DNA of 64,000 nt from Dorea formicigenerans (GTDB taxonomy: Bacteria; Bacillota; Clostridia; Lachnospirales; Lachnospiraceae): the NCBI RefSeq assembly GCF_025150245.1, contig NZ_CP102279.1, forward strand, positions 1,609,423-1,673,422, written 5' to 3'. The position numbers and the translations under genes are program-made. The notes under the pieces were generated by a model. The model had not been told where the DNA came from and did not search any database. It was given only the letters and a program-made list of their open reading frames with translations. Numbering within the stretch: the stretch's first letter is position 1; each line of letters opens with the position of its first letter. Shown here piece after piece: positions 44,931 to 54,600 of this stretch.

Positions 44931-46613
44931 CTATTTTTTTAAATTTTCCATCATTTTACATACAACTAAGCCAATTCGGACAGATAGTACTTCATTAGGG
45001 TTATCAAAATCTATGCCTGTGATCTGCGAAATCCGCTCAATACGATAGGCCGCCGTCTTATAATGTATATACAAGTCCTGAGCTGTCTTTGTCAGATTCT
45101 GGTTGTGTTCCAGATAAGTCTTAAGTGTCAGGATCAGATCCTGACGCTGCTGTTTTTTGTAATGATATAATTTTTGAAGAGATTCTGGTACATATTCCAT
45201 CATTTCTTTCTCATCACTGAGCTGACAAAGCAGTTTGAAAATTCCCATGTCGGAGAAAATCATAATTTTGGACTGACTGTCTTCATTTTCATCTCCAAGA
45301 ATATCAATAAACATCAGTGAATCAGTTGCCTCTTTAAAACTGCTCGGAATATGTTCAATCCCCTCTATCATTCGTCCGACTCCGGCACAGACTTTCAAAT
45401 CTTTTTTCGTACTTGCCACACGCTTCTGGATTTTCATGACTATTTCTTTCAATTCATGACGATATTCTTCCTGTTTTCTCGCCGGATCTACTTCCTGGAT
45501 CACAATGACTCTGTCCATATCATTCTGAATCTTCACATTCGGAAATTCAATAGCGATCGCATTGTTCAATATATTCGTGTATTTCACCGTGTCATTCAGA
45601 TCGACCTGATTTGAGCTATATCCGAGATTGAACGCAATAATACGGTAGGACGCATCCATAGAAATTCCAAGCAGGGAACTGTCCCTTCGAAGTTCCTGAA
45701 TTGAGTGAACCTTTCCATTCAAAATATTGTTCATAATATCACTCTGGAACTTTTTCTCAAGATCTGCCAGTGAACTTTGACGGAACAATTCCTGCTTCAA
45801 CGCTGTTACTGCATTCTCAACTGCAATAAAATCCATACCGTTGACCGGATGTTCTGTTTCAGTAACAACCAGATACATTCTCGCATTATACATAACATTC
45901 AATCGCACAAGATACTGCCCAATCTTTTCTTCCGGTTTTTCCTCCAATGTAATTTCCTGTCTCCGGTATTTATAATTTGAATAGAAGTCTAAAGAATATT
46001 CTTTTGCGTCCGGCTGAATTTCAAATTCACGGATTCTCGTATCTGTTGTCGCCTGGCATTCCAGATTCTGATCAAACAATGCCACCGGGTTTCCAATCAG
46101 TTTTGACAAAATGTCTACAATACGCTGCACTCCATTTTCCATGGAATGAAAGGAAAGTGACAGTGCCGTGAAATTATCATGAGTTGTCTTAAAATACTTA
46201 AGTCTGATAACTTCCTCACTGAAAATATGCTCCATGATCGTATTAAGAATTTCTCGAAATGGCATTTCAAACGGAATCTCAATGACAGGAATTTCTGTCT
46301 TTTGAGCATACTCCTGTATGACCGCCATCTTTTCCTCCAGGAAGTCTACGGTTCTTCCTTGCTTAATCACAAGTGCACTTACTTTTTTCTTTGCAAGCTC
46401 CGCGATATAACTGCGGAACTCTTCCGGGGAACAATTCTGAAATGCATTCAATCCTGTCAGAAGGACCTCTCCACCACTGATAAAACGAACAATATCTGGA
46501 GATTCAATAATCGTAACACCACGGATTTCCTGGCCAATACCACCTTTGCCCCAGAGCAGATTCGCTTTCTGAAATAATTTCATATCAAGCATATCCTGTA
46601 CTGTAAATCCCAT
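44931..46613 (-). CDS. PucR-family transcriptional regulator
   Basis: 560 residues. N-terminal PucR domain (GFTVQDMLDMKLFQKANLLW, GVTIIESPDIVRFISGGEVL, IPVIEIPFEMPFREILNTIM) up to about 130, a central GAF/GGDEF-like region, and the C-terminal helix-turn-helix: LKTYLEHNQNLTKTAQDLYI then HYKTAAYRIERISQITGIDF. PucR in Bacillus controls purine catabolism; relatives control amino-acid and hydantoin use. It lies 148 bp upstream of the amidohydrolase-FAD-etfBA genes on the same strand and is their likely activator. Its own terminator makes it a separate transcript. Confidence 0.92.
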   Translation of the reverse strand: MGFTVQDMLDMKLFQKANLLWGKGGIGQEIRGVTIIESPDIVRFISGGEVLLTGLNAFQNCSPEEFRSYIAELAKKKVSALVIKQGRTVDFLEEKMAVIQEYAQKTEIPVIEIPFEMPFREILNTIMEHIFSEEVIRLKYFKTTHDNFTALSLSFHSMENGVQRIVDILSKLIGNPVALFDQNLECQATTDTRIREFEIQPDAKEYSLDFYSNYKYRRQEITLEEKPEEKIGQYLVRLNVMYNARMYLVVTETEHPVNGMDFIAVENAVTALKQELFRQSSLADLEKKFQSDIMNNILNGKVHSIQELRRDSSLLGISMDASYRIIAFNLGYSSNQVDLNDTVKYTNILNNAIAIEFPNVKIQNDMDRVIVIQEVDPARKQEEYRHELKEIVMKIQKRVASTKKDLKVCAGVGRMIEGIEHIPSSFKEATDSLMFIDILGDENEDSQSKIMIFSDMGIFKLLCQLSDEKEMMEYVPESLQKLYHYKKQQRQDLILTLKTYLEHNQNLTKTAQDLYIHYKTAAYRIERISQITGIDFDNPNEVLSVRIGLVVCKMMENLKK

Positions 46614-46705
46614 AATCTTCTTCCTTTCGTCATTTCATTCTTTCTTCTTTTGTTCCTCTAAAAACATCGATTTTATTATAATGAATATCTAATAAATGTG
46701 CAAGA

Positions 46706-46742
46706 GCAAAAAAGCACCGAAAACTTTAAGTCTTCGATGCTC
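46706..46742 (-). terminator. Terminator of tRNA-Leu
   Basis: On the minus strand AGCATCGAA pairs with TTCGGTGCT (one G-U), followed by TTTTTTG. It starts about 15 nt after the tRNA 3' end. Confidence 0.8.
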
Positions 46743-46756
46743 TTTCATAAATCAAC

Positions 46757-46839
46757 TGCGGATGACGGGACTTGAACCCGTACATAGTCACCTACGTCAG
46801 ATTTTGAGTCTGATGCGTCTGCCATTCCGCCACATCCGC
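46757..46839 (-). tRNA. tRNA-Leu (anticodon CAA)
   Basis: 83 nt. Acceptor arms GCGGATG/CATCCGC are complementary, and the T-arm GGGTTCAAGTCCC is perfect. The anticodon loop CTCAAAA gives anticodon CAA, decoding UUG. The long variable arm (class II) TGACGTAGGTGACTATGTAC region fits leucine. No CCA is encoded; the discriminator is A. Confidence 0.95.
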
Positions 46840-46867
46840 ATATCCCAGCTTTTTCAAGCCGAGATTA

Positions 46868-46896
46868 ATTGTAACACACAACTGCGTGAAATACAA
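46868..46896 (-). promoter_or_regulatory. Promoter of tRNA-Leu
   Basis: Minus strand TTGTAT (46891-46896), 17-bp spacer, TACAAT (46868-46873); start expected about 22 nt before the tRNA 5' end, just past the lysA stop. Confidence 0.6.
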
Positions 46897-46899
46897 CAT

Positions 46900-48171
46900 T
46901 TATTTTATTAATTTTTTTCCAATATCAAAACAATCAAAGGTTGCGAAATAATCTGCTGGTGTTTCAGCTCTTCGGATAAGCTGTGTGCTTCCATCTTCTT
47001 TTAAGAGCACCTCTGCGGATTTTAATTTTCCATTATAATTGTATCCCATAGAAAATCCATGTGCCCCTGTATCATGAATCATAAGAACATCTCCCATATC
47101 AATCTTCGGAAGCATACGGTCAATTGCAAATTTGTCATTATTCTCACAAAGGGAACCTGTTACATCATATTTGTGATCACACGGCACATCTTCTTTTCCC
47201 ATGACTGTAATATGGTGATATGCACCATACATAGCCGGACGCATCAAATTTACTGCGCATGCATCTACCCCAATATATTCCTTATGGGTGTGTTTCTCAT
47301 GAATTGCTTTTGTTACAAGGCAGCCATAAGGTCCCAACATAAATCTTCCAAGTTCTGTATAAAGAGCTACATCTCCCATGCCTGCAGGCACAAGAACCTC
47401 ATTATAAACTTCCCGCACACCGTCTCCAATCGCACGGATATCATTTGGCTCCTGATCTGGTGTATACGGAATTCCGATACCGCCTGACAAATTAATAAAT
47501 TTGATATGAATGCCTACCTCTTTCTGAAGCTTTACAGCCACTTCAAATAATACTTTTGCAAGCATCGGATAATATTCATTTGTTACAGTATTACTTGCAA
47601 GGAAGGCATGAATTCCAAATTCCTTCGCACCTTTGCTTTTTAAAATCTTAAATGCTTCAAAAAGCTGCTCCGTTGTCATACCAAACTTGGCATCTCCCGG
47701 GTTATCCATAATATCATTACTAATCTTAAACAGTCCGCCCGGATTATACCGGCAACTGATCGTTTCTGGAATCTCACCAATTGTCTCTTCAAGGAAATCA
47801 ATATGCGTAATATCATCCAGATTAATAATTGCTCCTAACTTGTGTGCAAGTTCATATTCTTCTCTCGGTGTGTCATTGGAAGAAAACATAATGTCCTCTC
47901 CCTTTACTCCCATTGCATCTGAAAGGAGAAGTTCTGTATAAGAAGAACAGTCACATCCGCATCCATACTCTCTCAAAATATCAATCAGAAACGGATTCGG
48001 CGTTGCTTTAACTGCAAAATACTCTTTATACCCCGGATTCCATGCAAATGCTTCTTTTAGTGCCTGCATATTCTTGCGAATTCCCTTCTCATCATAAAGA
48101 TGAAATGGAGTTGGATATTTTTTAATAATTTCATCCAGTTGTTCTTTTGTTACAAATGGTTTTTTCTTCAT
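46900..48171 (-). CDS. lysA: Diaminopimelate decarboxylase
   Basis: 423 residues, PLP fold III. The PLP-lysine is in KEYFAVKATPNPFL near residue 54. Glycine-rich and phosphate-binding segments are FINLSGGIGIPYTPDQEPND near 226 and ALYTELGRFMLGPYG near 275. The substrate/PLP residue motif GSLCENNDKFAIDR near 345 replaces the usual xxGPxCESxD. Makes L-lysine from meso-diaminopimelate. It overlaps the regulator gene upstream by 4 bp (ATGA), so they are translated together. Length and motifs are near the LysA norm; a related decarboxylase of another carboxylated amino acid is less likely. Confidence 0.88.
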   Translation of the reverse strand: MKKKPFVTKEQLDEIIKKYPTPFHLYDEKGIRKNMQALKEAFAWNPGYKEYFAVKATPNPFLIDILREYGCGCDCSSYTELLLSDAMGVKGEDIMFSSNDTPREEYELAHKLGAIINLDDITHIDFLEETIGEIPETISCRYNPGGLFKISNDIMDNPGDAKFGMTTEQLFEAFKILKSKGAKEFGIHAFLASNTVTNEYYPMLAKVLFEVAVKLQKEVGIHIKFINLSGGIGIPYTPDQEPNDIRAIGDGVREVYNEVLVPAGMGDVALYTELGRFMLGPYGCLVTKAIHEKHTHKEYIGVDACAVNLMRPAMYGAYHHITVMGKEDVPCDHKYDVTGSLCENNDKFAIDRMLPKIDMGDVLMIHDTGAHGFSMGYNYNGKLKSAEVLLKEDGSTQLIRRAETPADYFATFDCFDIGKKLIK

Positions 48172-48899
48172 TGCATGTTCTCCTCTCGTATTGCCAGAAG
48201 TTTTATTTCATTACTAAGAGCACTTTTATATAACTCTACAAAATTTTTCTGTCCGGAATAAAGGCATGTATTAATACTTCCTTCTCCATACTCTCCGGTC
48301 AGCACATATCTGGAATCTGTAATCACACCAATCTGCATTCCACGATTGTTTCCCATATAGACTCTGGCATTTCTAAAATTCACAGGTTGATCTGTCACAA
48401 TTACGACTTTCTTTTTAGCCCGGATCAGACTTTCCAGCTCATCCACGAACAATAACAGGTAATTTCTTGTACAGGAAATGTATACTCTCTCTTCGGCTTT
48501 TGCCAGAAGATTACGAATCTTATCCAAAATATTAGAAGAACCTTCTATTGTAATGTACCCTTCTACATGATCTTTTTCAGATGGCATATGCTTCTTTAGC
48601 CATCTTTGGGACTCTTCCAGCCTCCGGATTCTATTCCGGCAAAATTCGTCCAATGGCACAGATACATATTTTTTTGTTGTTCCTTCTTCCACCAGATAAG
48701 CCGCACCTTTTTCAGTCATACTTGCAAGCGAATTATACGCATTGGATCTAGATATTCCAAGCTGCTTTGCGACTTCATAGCCTGTCGTCTTTCCTTCACT
48801 GATCAGGCAGCCGTAAATTCCTGCTTCCTGCCTTGTAAGCCCAAATTCCATCAGGCGTTCGATATATGATTTATCTTCCATTTTTTCACCTGTTCTCAT
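48168..48899 (-). CDS. TrmB-family transcriptional regulator
   Basis: 243 residues. N-terminal winged helix: LMEFGLTRQEAGIYGCLISE, GKTTGYEVAKQLGISRSNAY, NSLASMTEKGAAYLVE. The C-terminal half (GYITIEGSSNILDKIRNLLA, RVYISCTRNYLLLFVDELES) is the phospholipase-D-like sensor half of TrmB proteins. It starts at an ATG with AAAGGA upstream; an ATG six codons in also has an AGGTGA. It overlaps lysA by 4 bp. A 10-bp inverted repeat flanks its own -35 box, so autoregulation is plausible. Confidence 0.85.
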   Translation of the reverse strand: MRTGEKMEDKSYIERLMEFGLTRQEAGIYGCLISEGKTTGYEVAKQLGISRSNAYNSLASMTEKGAAYLVEEGTTKKYVSVPLDEFCRNRIRRLEESQRWLKKHMPSEKDHVEGYITIEGSSNILDKIRNLLAKAEERVYISCTRNYLLLFVDELESLIRAKKKVVIVTDQPVNFRNARVYMGNNRGMQIGVITDSRYVLTGEYGEGSINTCLYSGQKNFVELYKSALSNEIKLLAIREENMQ

Positions 48900-48932
48900 T
48901 TTTATCCTTTTGTAGTAGTTCTCTCACGGAAC

Positions 48933-48981
48933 ACTATAGTATATTTCTCGCTATCAGTCAAGTGCTTAAATGAGAAATATA
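48933..48981 (-). promoter_or_regulatory. Promoter and candidate operator of trmB-lysA
   Basis: Minus strand TTGACT (48956-48961), 17-bp spacer, TATAGT (48933-48938). The inverted repeat TATATTTCTC (48940-48949) / GAGAAATATA (48972-48981) brackets the -35 box with a 22-bp gap. Confidence 0.6.
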
Positions 48982-48984
48982 TTC

Positions 48985-49027
48985 AAAAAACGAACAACAG
49001 ATGAAAGAAATCTCTCATCTGTTGTTC
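48985..49027 (-). terminator. Terminator of pyk
   Basis: 13-bp perfect stem GAACAACAGATGA (48992-49004) / TCATCTGTTGTTC (49015-49027); the minus strand continues GTTTTTTG. It lies 15 bp after the pyk stop. Confidence 0.85.
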
Positions 49028-49041
49028 ATTTTCAGTAGTTC

Positions 49042-50478
49042 TTAATCTATCACTGCTATTTTCATAATATTGCTGACTCCGGCAACATTTCCGGAAATAT
49101 TCGGGGAAGGGATTCCTGCTGTCAGGACTACAGTGTCTCCAGTCTCTGCAATCTGTTTTGCTCTTACAAGATCTAACGCGCTGCTACAGATTTCATCTGT
49201 AGAATTTGCATTAATAGAGCAATACGGACGTACTCCCCAGTAAATCTGCATTCTGCGAAGTGTATCTTCATTTGGTGATATACCGATAATCTCTGTCTTC
49301 GGTTTAAATTTGGACACAACTCTTGCAGTTGCTCCTGATACAGTTGGTGTAATAATACACGCTGCTTTCAGATTTCTTGCAGTTGTTACAGTTGCATATG
49401 CCAGAGCACTGGAAGCATTTCTCATTCTGTGTGCACCTGCTTTTTCCAGCATCTCCTTATAATCCAGATGCTGCTCCGTACTTTCTACAATGTGTACCAT
49501 CATCTTCAGTGCTTCAACCGGATATTTCCCCTGTGCAGTCTCACCTGAAAGCATGACAGCGTCTGTTCCGTCGTAAACTGCGTTTGCCACATCTCCAACC
49601 TCTGCTCTTGTCGGACGTGGATTACGGATCATAGAATCCAGCATCTGAGTTGCTGTAATGACCGGTTTGTAATTATCATTACATTTCTGAATGATCAATT
49701 TCTGGAGATATGGAACTTCTTCTGCCGGGATTTCTACACCGAGATCTCCTCTGGCAACCATGATACCGTCTGCACAGCGGATAATCTCATCAATATTATC
49801 AATTCCCTCTGAGTTCTCAATCTTTGCAATGATCGGAATATATGGTGCTCCGCATTTATTTAAGTAAGAACGGATTTCCAAAATACACTCAGCATTTCTT
49901 ACAAATGATGCTGCAATAAAGTCAATTTTCTGCTCAACACCGAATTTCAGGTCTTCTTTATCCTTTTCTGTAATTGCCGGAAGTCTGACTGGAACATTCG
50001 GGACATTGACTCCCTTTCTCTCGCCAAGTTCACCACCATTAACGATTGTACAGATAATATCTGTCTCCGTCTTTTCTTTTACTTTAAGTCCGATCAGACC
50101 ATCATCGATCAGAATCATGTTCCCGATCTGCACATCATCGACCAGACCTTTGTATGTCAGAGAAACTTTTGTTTCATCTCCTTCGATTTCTTCATTCGTC
50201 AGAGTGATTGTCTCGCCTTCTTTTAACAATACCTTTTTTCCGTCTTTCAAAACACCTGTACGGATTTCCGGTCCCTTTGTATCCAGAAGGATTGCCACTG
50301 GTTTCTTCTCTTCTTCGCGAATCTTCTTCAACATGTCCATACGGCCTTTTTGTTCTTCATGTGAGCCATGTGAAAAGTTAAATCTTGCGATATCCATGCC
50401 TTCTTTTACAAGCCGTCTCATGATATTCTCATCGTTTGAATTCGGTCCCATTGTGCAGACAATCTTTGTTTTCTTCAT
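49042..50478 (-). CDS. pyk: Pyruvate kinase
   Basis: 478 residues from MKKTKIVCTMGPNSNDENIM; AAAGGAG lies 10 nt upstream. Converts phosphoenolpyruvate and ADP to pyruvate and ATP. Conserved ARFNFSHGSHEEQKGR near 32, ILLDTKGPEIRTG near 65, FIAASFVRNAECI near 200, IIAKIENSEGIDNIDEI near 225, MVARGDLGVEIPAEEVP near 253, TATQMLDSMIRNPRPTRAEV near 282 and MLSGETAQGKYPVEAL near 320. It lacks the extra PEP-utiliser C-terminal domain of Bacillus pyruvate kinase. It follows the rhomboid-like gene by 27 bp, so the two are probably cotranscribed. Confidence 0.97.
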   Translation of the reverse strand: MKKTKIVCTMGPNSNDENIMRRLVKEGMDIARFNFSHGSHEEQKGRMDMLKKIREEEKKPVAILLDTKGPEIRTGVLKDGKKVLLKEGETITLTNEEIEGDETKVSLTYKGLVDDVQIGNMILIDDGLIGLKVKEKTETDIICTIVNGGELGERKGVNVPNVPVRLPAITEKDKEDLKFGVEQKIDFIAASFVRNAECILEIRSYLNKCGAPYIPIIAKIENSEGIDNIDEIIRCADGIMVARGDLGVEIPAEEVPYLQKLIIQKCNDNYKPVITATQMLDSMIRNPRPTRAEVGDVANAVYDGTDAVMLSGETAQGKYPVEALKMMVHIVESTEQHLDYKEMLEKAGAHRMRNASSALAYATVTTARNLKAACIITPTVSGATARVVSKFKPKTEIIGISPNEDTLRRMQIYWGVRPYCSINANSTDEICSSALDLVRAKQIAETGDTVVLTAGIPSPNISGNVAGVSNIMKIAVID

Positions 50479-50505
50479 TCCTGTTCTCCTTTTGTTGTTC
50501 AATTT

Positions 50506-51372
50506 CTAAATTACATGTTTATGAGTAAATAAATGCTCCTGGCAATATTCATAATTTCCATTGCACTTGGAACAATATCTAAACTCCAGTTTTGGGTCAT
50601 CCAGTTCGGTTCTTCCGCAGACTGCGCATCTATGTCTTGCACCGTCTTTATAGTAATTGACCGGGTGTGCCTTATGAACCTGTCTGTGAAAATCATTTTT
50701 GCGCTTCACCTGTGAAGGACGGTATGGTCTTACATTTCTTGAATTCAGGAAAAATATCAGAAAATTCAAGATTGAGACAACTGCCGCCAGTGCATTTGCT
50801 TTATAGTATATTCCATAGGCACTTCCTCCATACGCCGGGAGAAATGCCTGGATAACTGCCCAGATAAAATACGCTCCGTCCAGCCACGCCAGCCATTTGG
50901 CTTTTACCGGAATGATGAAATATAGCATGAACTGTGCATTCGGATTCATAGCTGCGTATACAAGGAATAACGACATGTTCAGATATCCTGTTCCAAGCGG
51001 CAATACAAGCCCTGTCAGTACATAGACCAAAATGGCAGCAATCACATGAAACAGAACTCCGGCAAAGAAGTAGAGGTTAAAACGGAAAGTCCCCCATGCC
51101 CGTTCCAGTTCTTTCCCGATAAAATAATAAAGAGATAATGCCACCAGCATCCAGATCAGACTGTATGACGGAGGCTGAATGATAAATGTAATGATCCTCC
51201 AGACCTGTCCGTGCAGAATTGCCTGTGCATTCAGGCAGAGATACTGTGCATAAAATGCCGGATTTATCAAGTAGAGCACATATCCGGCTCCATACATGAT
51301 GATAATGTACAACATCAAATTCGGAACTGCATATCTTCCGATCTTTCGTTCCATTTTGTCCATCCAATTCAT
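50506..51372 (-). CDS. Rhomboid-like membrane protein with C-terminal zinc ribbon, protease residues not seen
   Basis: 288 residues. Six or so helices from about 18 to 210. GQVWRIITFIIQPPSYSLIW near 55 and YFIGKELERAWGTFRFNLYFFAG near 86 match the HGxxWRLxT and LE..WG regions of rhomboid proteins. The catalytic GxSG serine and histidine are not visible in the matching later helix (KANALAAVVSILNFLIFFL), so it is probably a non-protease rhomboid-fold protein. The cytoplasmic tail (about 230-288) is basic then has RHRCAVCGRTELD...FRYCSKCNGNYEYCQEH, a zinc ribbon. Just upstream of pyk on the same strand. Confidence 0.75.
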   Translation of the reverse strand: MNWMDKMERKIGRYAVPNLMLYIIIMYGAGYVLYLINPAFYAQYLCLNAQAILHGQVWRIITFIIQPPSYSLIWMLVALSLYYFIGKELERAWGTFRFNLYFFAGVLFHVIAAILVYVLTGLVLPLGTGYLNMSLFLVYAAMNPNAQFMLYFIIPVKAKWLAWLDGAYFIWAVIQAFLPAYGGSAYGIYYKANALAAVVSILNFLIFFLNSRNVRPYRPSQVKRKNDFHRQVHKAHPVNYYKDGARHRCAVCGRTELDDPKLEFRYCSKCNGNYEYCQEHLFTHKHVI

Positions 51373-51546
51373 ATTGTCCTAACTCCTGTTAAAATTATTT
51401 TCACACATAGCCATTCTATCGTCTTGCTATTATTTTGTCAATCATACGCTCCCCAGCTTTCTGTAATTTTACATTTTTTACAATTTTTTTATTCGCATTT
51501 CATATTTCTTTTATGTTTCTTTTATGTTAAGAACACGATTTCTTAA

Positions 51547-51626
51547 TTGTAATTTGGCGCAAACTGTCGTATAATATTTTAGTTATATTGGCAGATTATA
51601 TTATAATAGGAAGAGATATCTGCCAA
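51547..51626 (+). promoter_or_regulatory. Promoter and inverted repeat upstream of the giant activase gene
   Basis: The 311-bp region between the divergent rhomboid-like gene and the activase. TTGTAA (51547-51552), 17-bp spacer, TATAAT (51570-51575). Downstream, TTGGCAGAT (51588-51596) and ATCTGCCAA (51618-51626) form 9-bp arms in the expected 5' leader, usable as an operator or RNA hairpin. The remainder (51373-51546) is AT-rich with no feature I can support. Confidence 0.55.
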
Positions 51627-51683
51627 ATGAATTTTAATCATATCTTTTTTAATAATAAACATTGAATAAGGAGTACATAAATT

Positions 51684-54600
51684 ATGGTTCAAAACGACAT
51701 TTACACTCTCGGTATTGACATCGGTTCTACTACGGTTAAGATTGCTGTATTAGATCAGGATAATGAAGTACTGTTCTCCGATTATGAAAGACATTTTGCC
51801 AATATCCAGGAGACTTTATCTGATCTTCTTGGGCGTGCCATTCATAAACTTGGTGCCATTCACGTCTCTCCGGTCATCACCGGATCTGGCGGACTGACAC
51901 TTGCCAAGCATCTGGGGGTACCTTTCGTTCAGGAAGTTATAGCCGTATCCACGGCTCTTCAGGACTACGCTCCTCAGACCGATGTAGCTATTGAGCTCGG
52001 CGGTGAAGATGCTAAAATCATTTATTTTGAAGGCGGGAATATTGAACAACGTATGAATGGTGTCTGTGCCGGTGGTACAGGTTCTTTTATTGACCAGATG
52101 GCATCTCTTCTTCAGACAGACGCTTCCGGTCTTAACGAATACGCAAAGAATTACAAAGCACTTTACACGATTGCTGCAAGATGTGGTGTATTTGCAAAGA
52201 CGGATATCCAGCCACTCATCAACGACGGTGCTGCAAGAGAAGATCTGGCTGCCTCCATTTTCCAGGCAGTTGTCAACCAGACTATCAGTGGTCTTGCATG
52301 CGGTAAACCTATTCGCGGACACGTTGCATTCCTTGGCGGACCTCTGCATTTTCTCTCCGAACTGCGCAAGGCATTTATCCGTACATTGAATCTGGATGAT
52401 GAGCACATCATTGCCCCGAATCATTCCCATCTGTTTGCAGCCATTGGTTCTGCCCTGAACTCCAAAAAGGATCTGGACGTACCAATCCAGGAGATGCAAA
52501 AGCGCCTGGAAGGCAAGATTAAGATGGAATTTGAAGTTGACCGTATGGAACCTTTGTTTGCAAGTGAAGCTGACTTTCAAGAGTTTAAAAAGCGGCACGA
52601 CAAGGATCAGGTTCCCATCAGAGATCTGGCTACCTATAAAGGAAAGGCTTTCCTTGGTATCGATGCCGGATCTACCACTACAAAGGCAGCTCTTGTCGGC
52701 GAAGACGGAACACTTTTATATTCCTTCTATCACAACAATGACGGAGATCCGCTTGGTACAACAATTACTGCGATCAAAGATATTTACAGCAAATTACCAG
52801 AAGATGTACAGATTGTACACTCCTGCTCTACCGGATATGGAGAAGCTCTGATCAAAGCAGCCCTTCTCCTTGACGAAGGTGAAGTAGAAACTGTCTCTCA
52901 TTACTATGCAGCTTCTTTCTTTGAGCCGGATGTTGACTGTATTCTGGACATCGGCGGTCAGGATATGAAGTGTATCAAGATCAAAAATCAGACCGTTGAC
53001 AGTGTACAGCTCAATGAGGCCTGCTCCTCCGGCTGTGGTTCATTTATTGAGACATTTGCAAAATCACTGAATTATTCTGTTGAAGATTTTGCCCACGAAG
53101 CTTTATTTGCAAGAAATCCAATCGACCTTGGAACACGTTGTACTGTATTTATGAACTCCAAGGTTAAACAGGCACAAAAAGAAGGTGCTGAGGTTGCTGA
53201 TATTTCCGCAGGACTTGCATATTCTGTTATTAAGAATGCGTTATTCAAGGTCATCAAAGTTTCTGATGCATCGGAACTTGGAAAACATATCGTAGTTCAA
53301 GGTGGAACATTCTACAACAATGCTGTCCTTCGAAGTTTTGAGAAAATCGCAGGATGCGAGGCTATCCGTCCGGATATTGCCGGAATTATGGGCGCATTTG
53401 GTGCAGCTCTCATTGCACGTGAACGTTATGTAGAATGCGAAGGCACGACTATGCTCTCTATTGAGGACATTGAGGCCATGGAATATTCTACAACTATGAC
53501 AAAATGTAAAGGATGTACAAATAACTGTCGTCTGACGATTAATCATTTCAGCGGCGGACGTAAGTTCATTACCGGAAATCGATGCGAACGCGGACTTGGA
53601 AAAGCAAAATCCGAGAATAAGCTGCCAAATTTATTTGAATACAAATTAAAACGTTATTTTGATTATGAACCATTGCCGGAAGGATCTGCAAAACGCGGTG
53701 TAATCGGAATCCCCCGTGTATTAAATATATACGAAAACTATCCGTTCTGGTTCACATTTTTCAATCAGCTTGGATTCTCTGTCAAACTCTCTCCTGCTTC
53801 TACAAGAAGCATTTATGAACTCGGTATTGAGTCCATTCCAAGTGAGTCTGAATGCTACCCGGCAAAACTGGCTCACGGACATGTACAATGGCTGATCAAC
53901 GAAGGTGTGAAACACATTTTCTACCCAAGCATTCCTTACGAGCGCAATGAATTTGCAGACTCTGACAACCATTACAACTGCCCGATTGTTACTTCTTATC
54001 CGGAAAATATCAAGAATAACATTGATGCCATTGTAAATGGAGAAGTTGATTTTATGCACCCATTCCTCTCTTTTGCCAGCGAGGATACTATCTCCTATCG
54101 CCTGGTGGAAGAACTTGGAAAGAAATTTGATATTTCCGATCAGGAGATCCAGTCTGCCGTCCATGCAGCATGGGAAGAACTTGCAGCATGCCGTGAAGAT
54201 ATGCGTCGAAAAGGGGAGGAAGTTATCAAATTCCTGGATGAGACCGGAAACAGAGGTATTGTACTGGCAGGACGTCCATATCACATTGACCCGGAGGTTA
54301 ACCATGGCATTCCAGAACTGATCAATTCTTATAATATTGCTGTGCTGACTGAGGATTCCATCTCCCACTTAAATCCAGCTGAGCACCCACTCAACGTGAT
54401 GGATCAGTGGATGTACCATTCCCGTCTGTATGCAGCGGCAAACTATGTAAAAACAAAAGACAATCTGGATCTGATCCAGCTCAACTCTTTCGGTTGCGGA
54501 CTGGATGCGGTCACAACTGATCAGGTTGCGGATATTTTAAATAATTCAGATAAGATCTATACATCTCTGAAGATTGATGAAGTCAACAACTTAGGTGCTG

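Noticed and set aside
48900-49041. Lysine riboswitch upstream of trmB-lysA
   Set aside because: The leader between the promoter and the start is about 30 nt, too short.
51816-52598. A 260-codon minus-strand frame (and 53721-54368)
   Set aside because: Antisense to the giant activase, whose motifs and codon pattern are clear.
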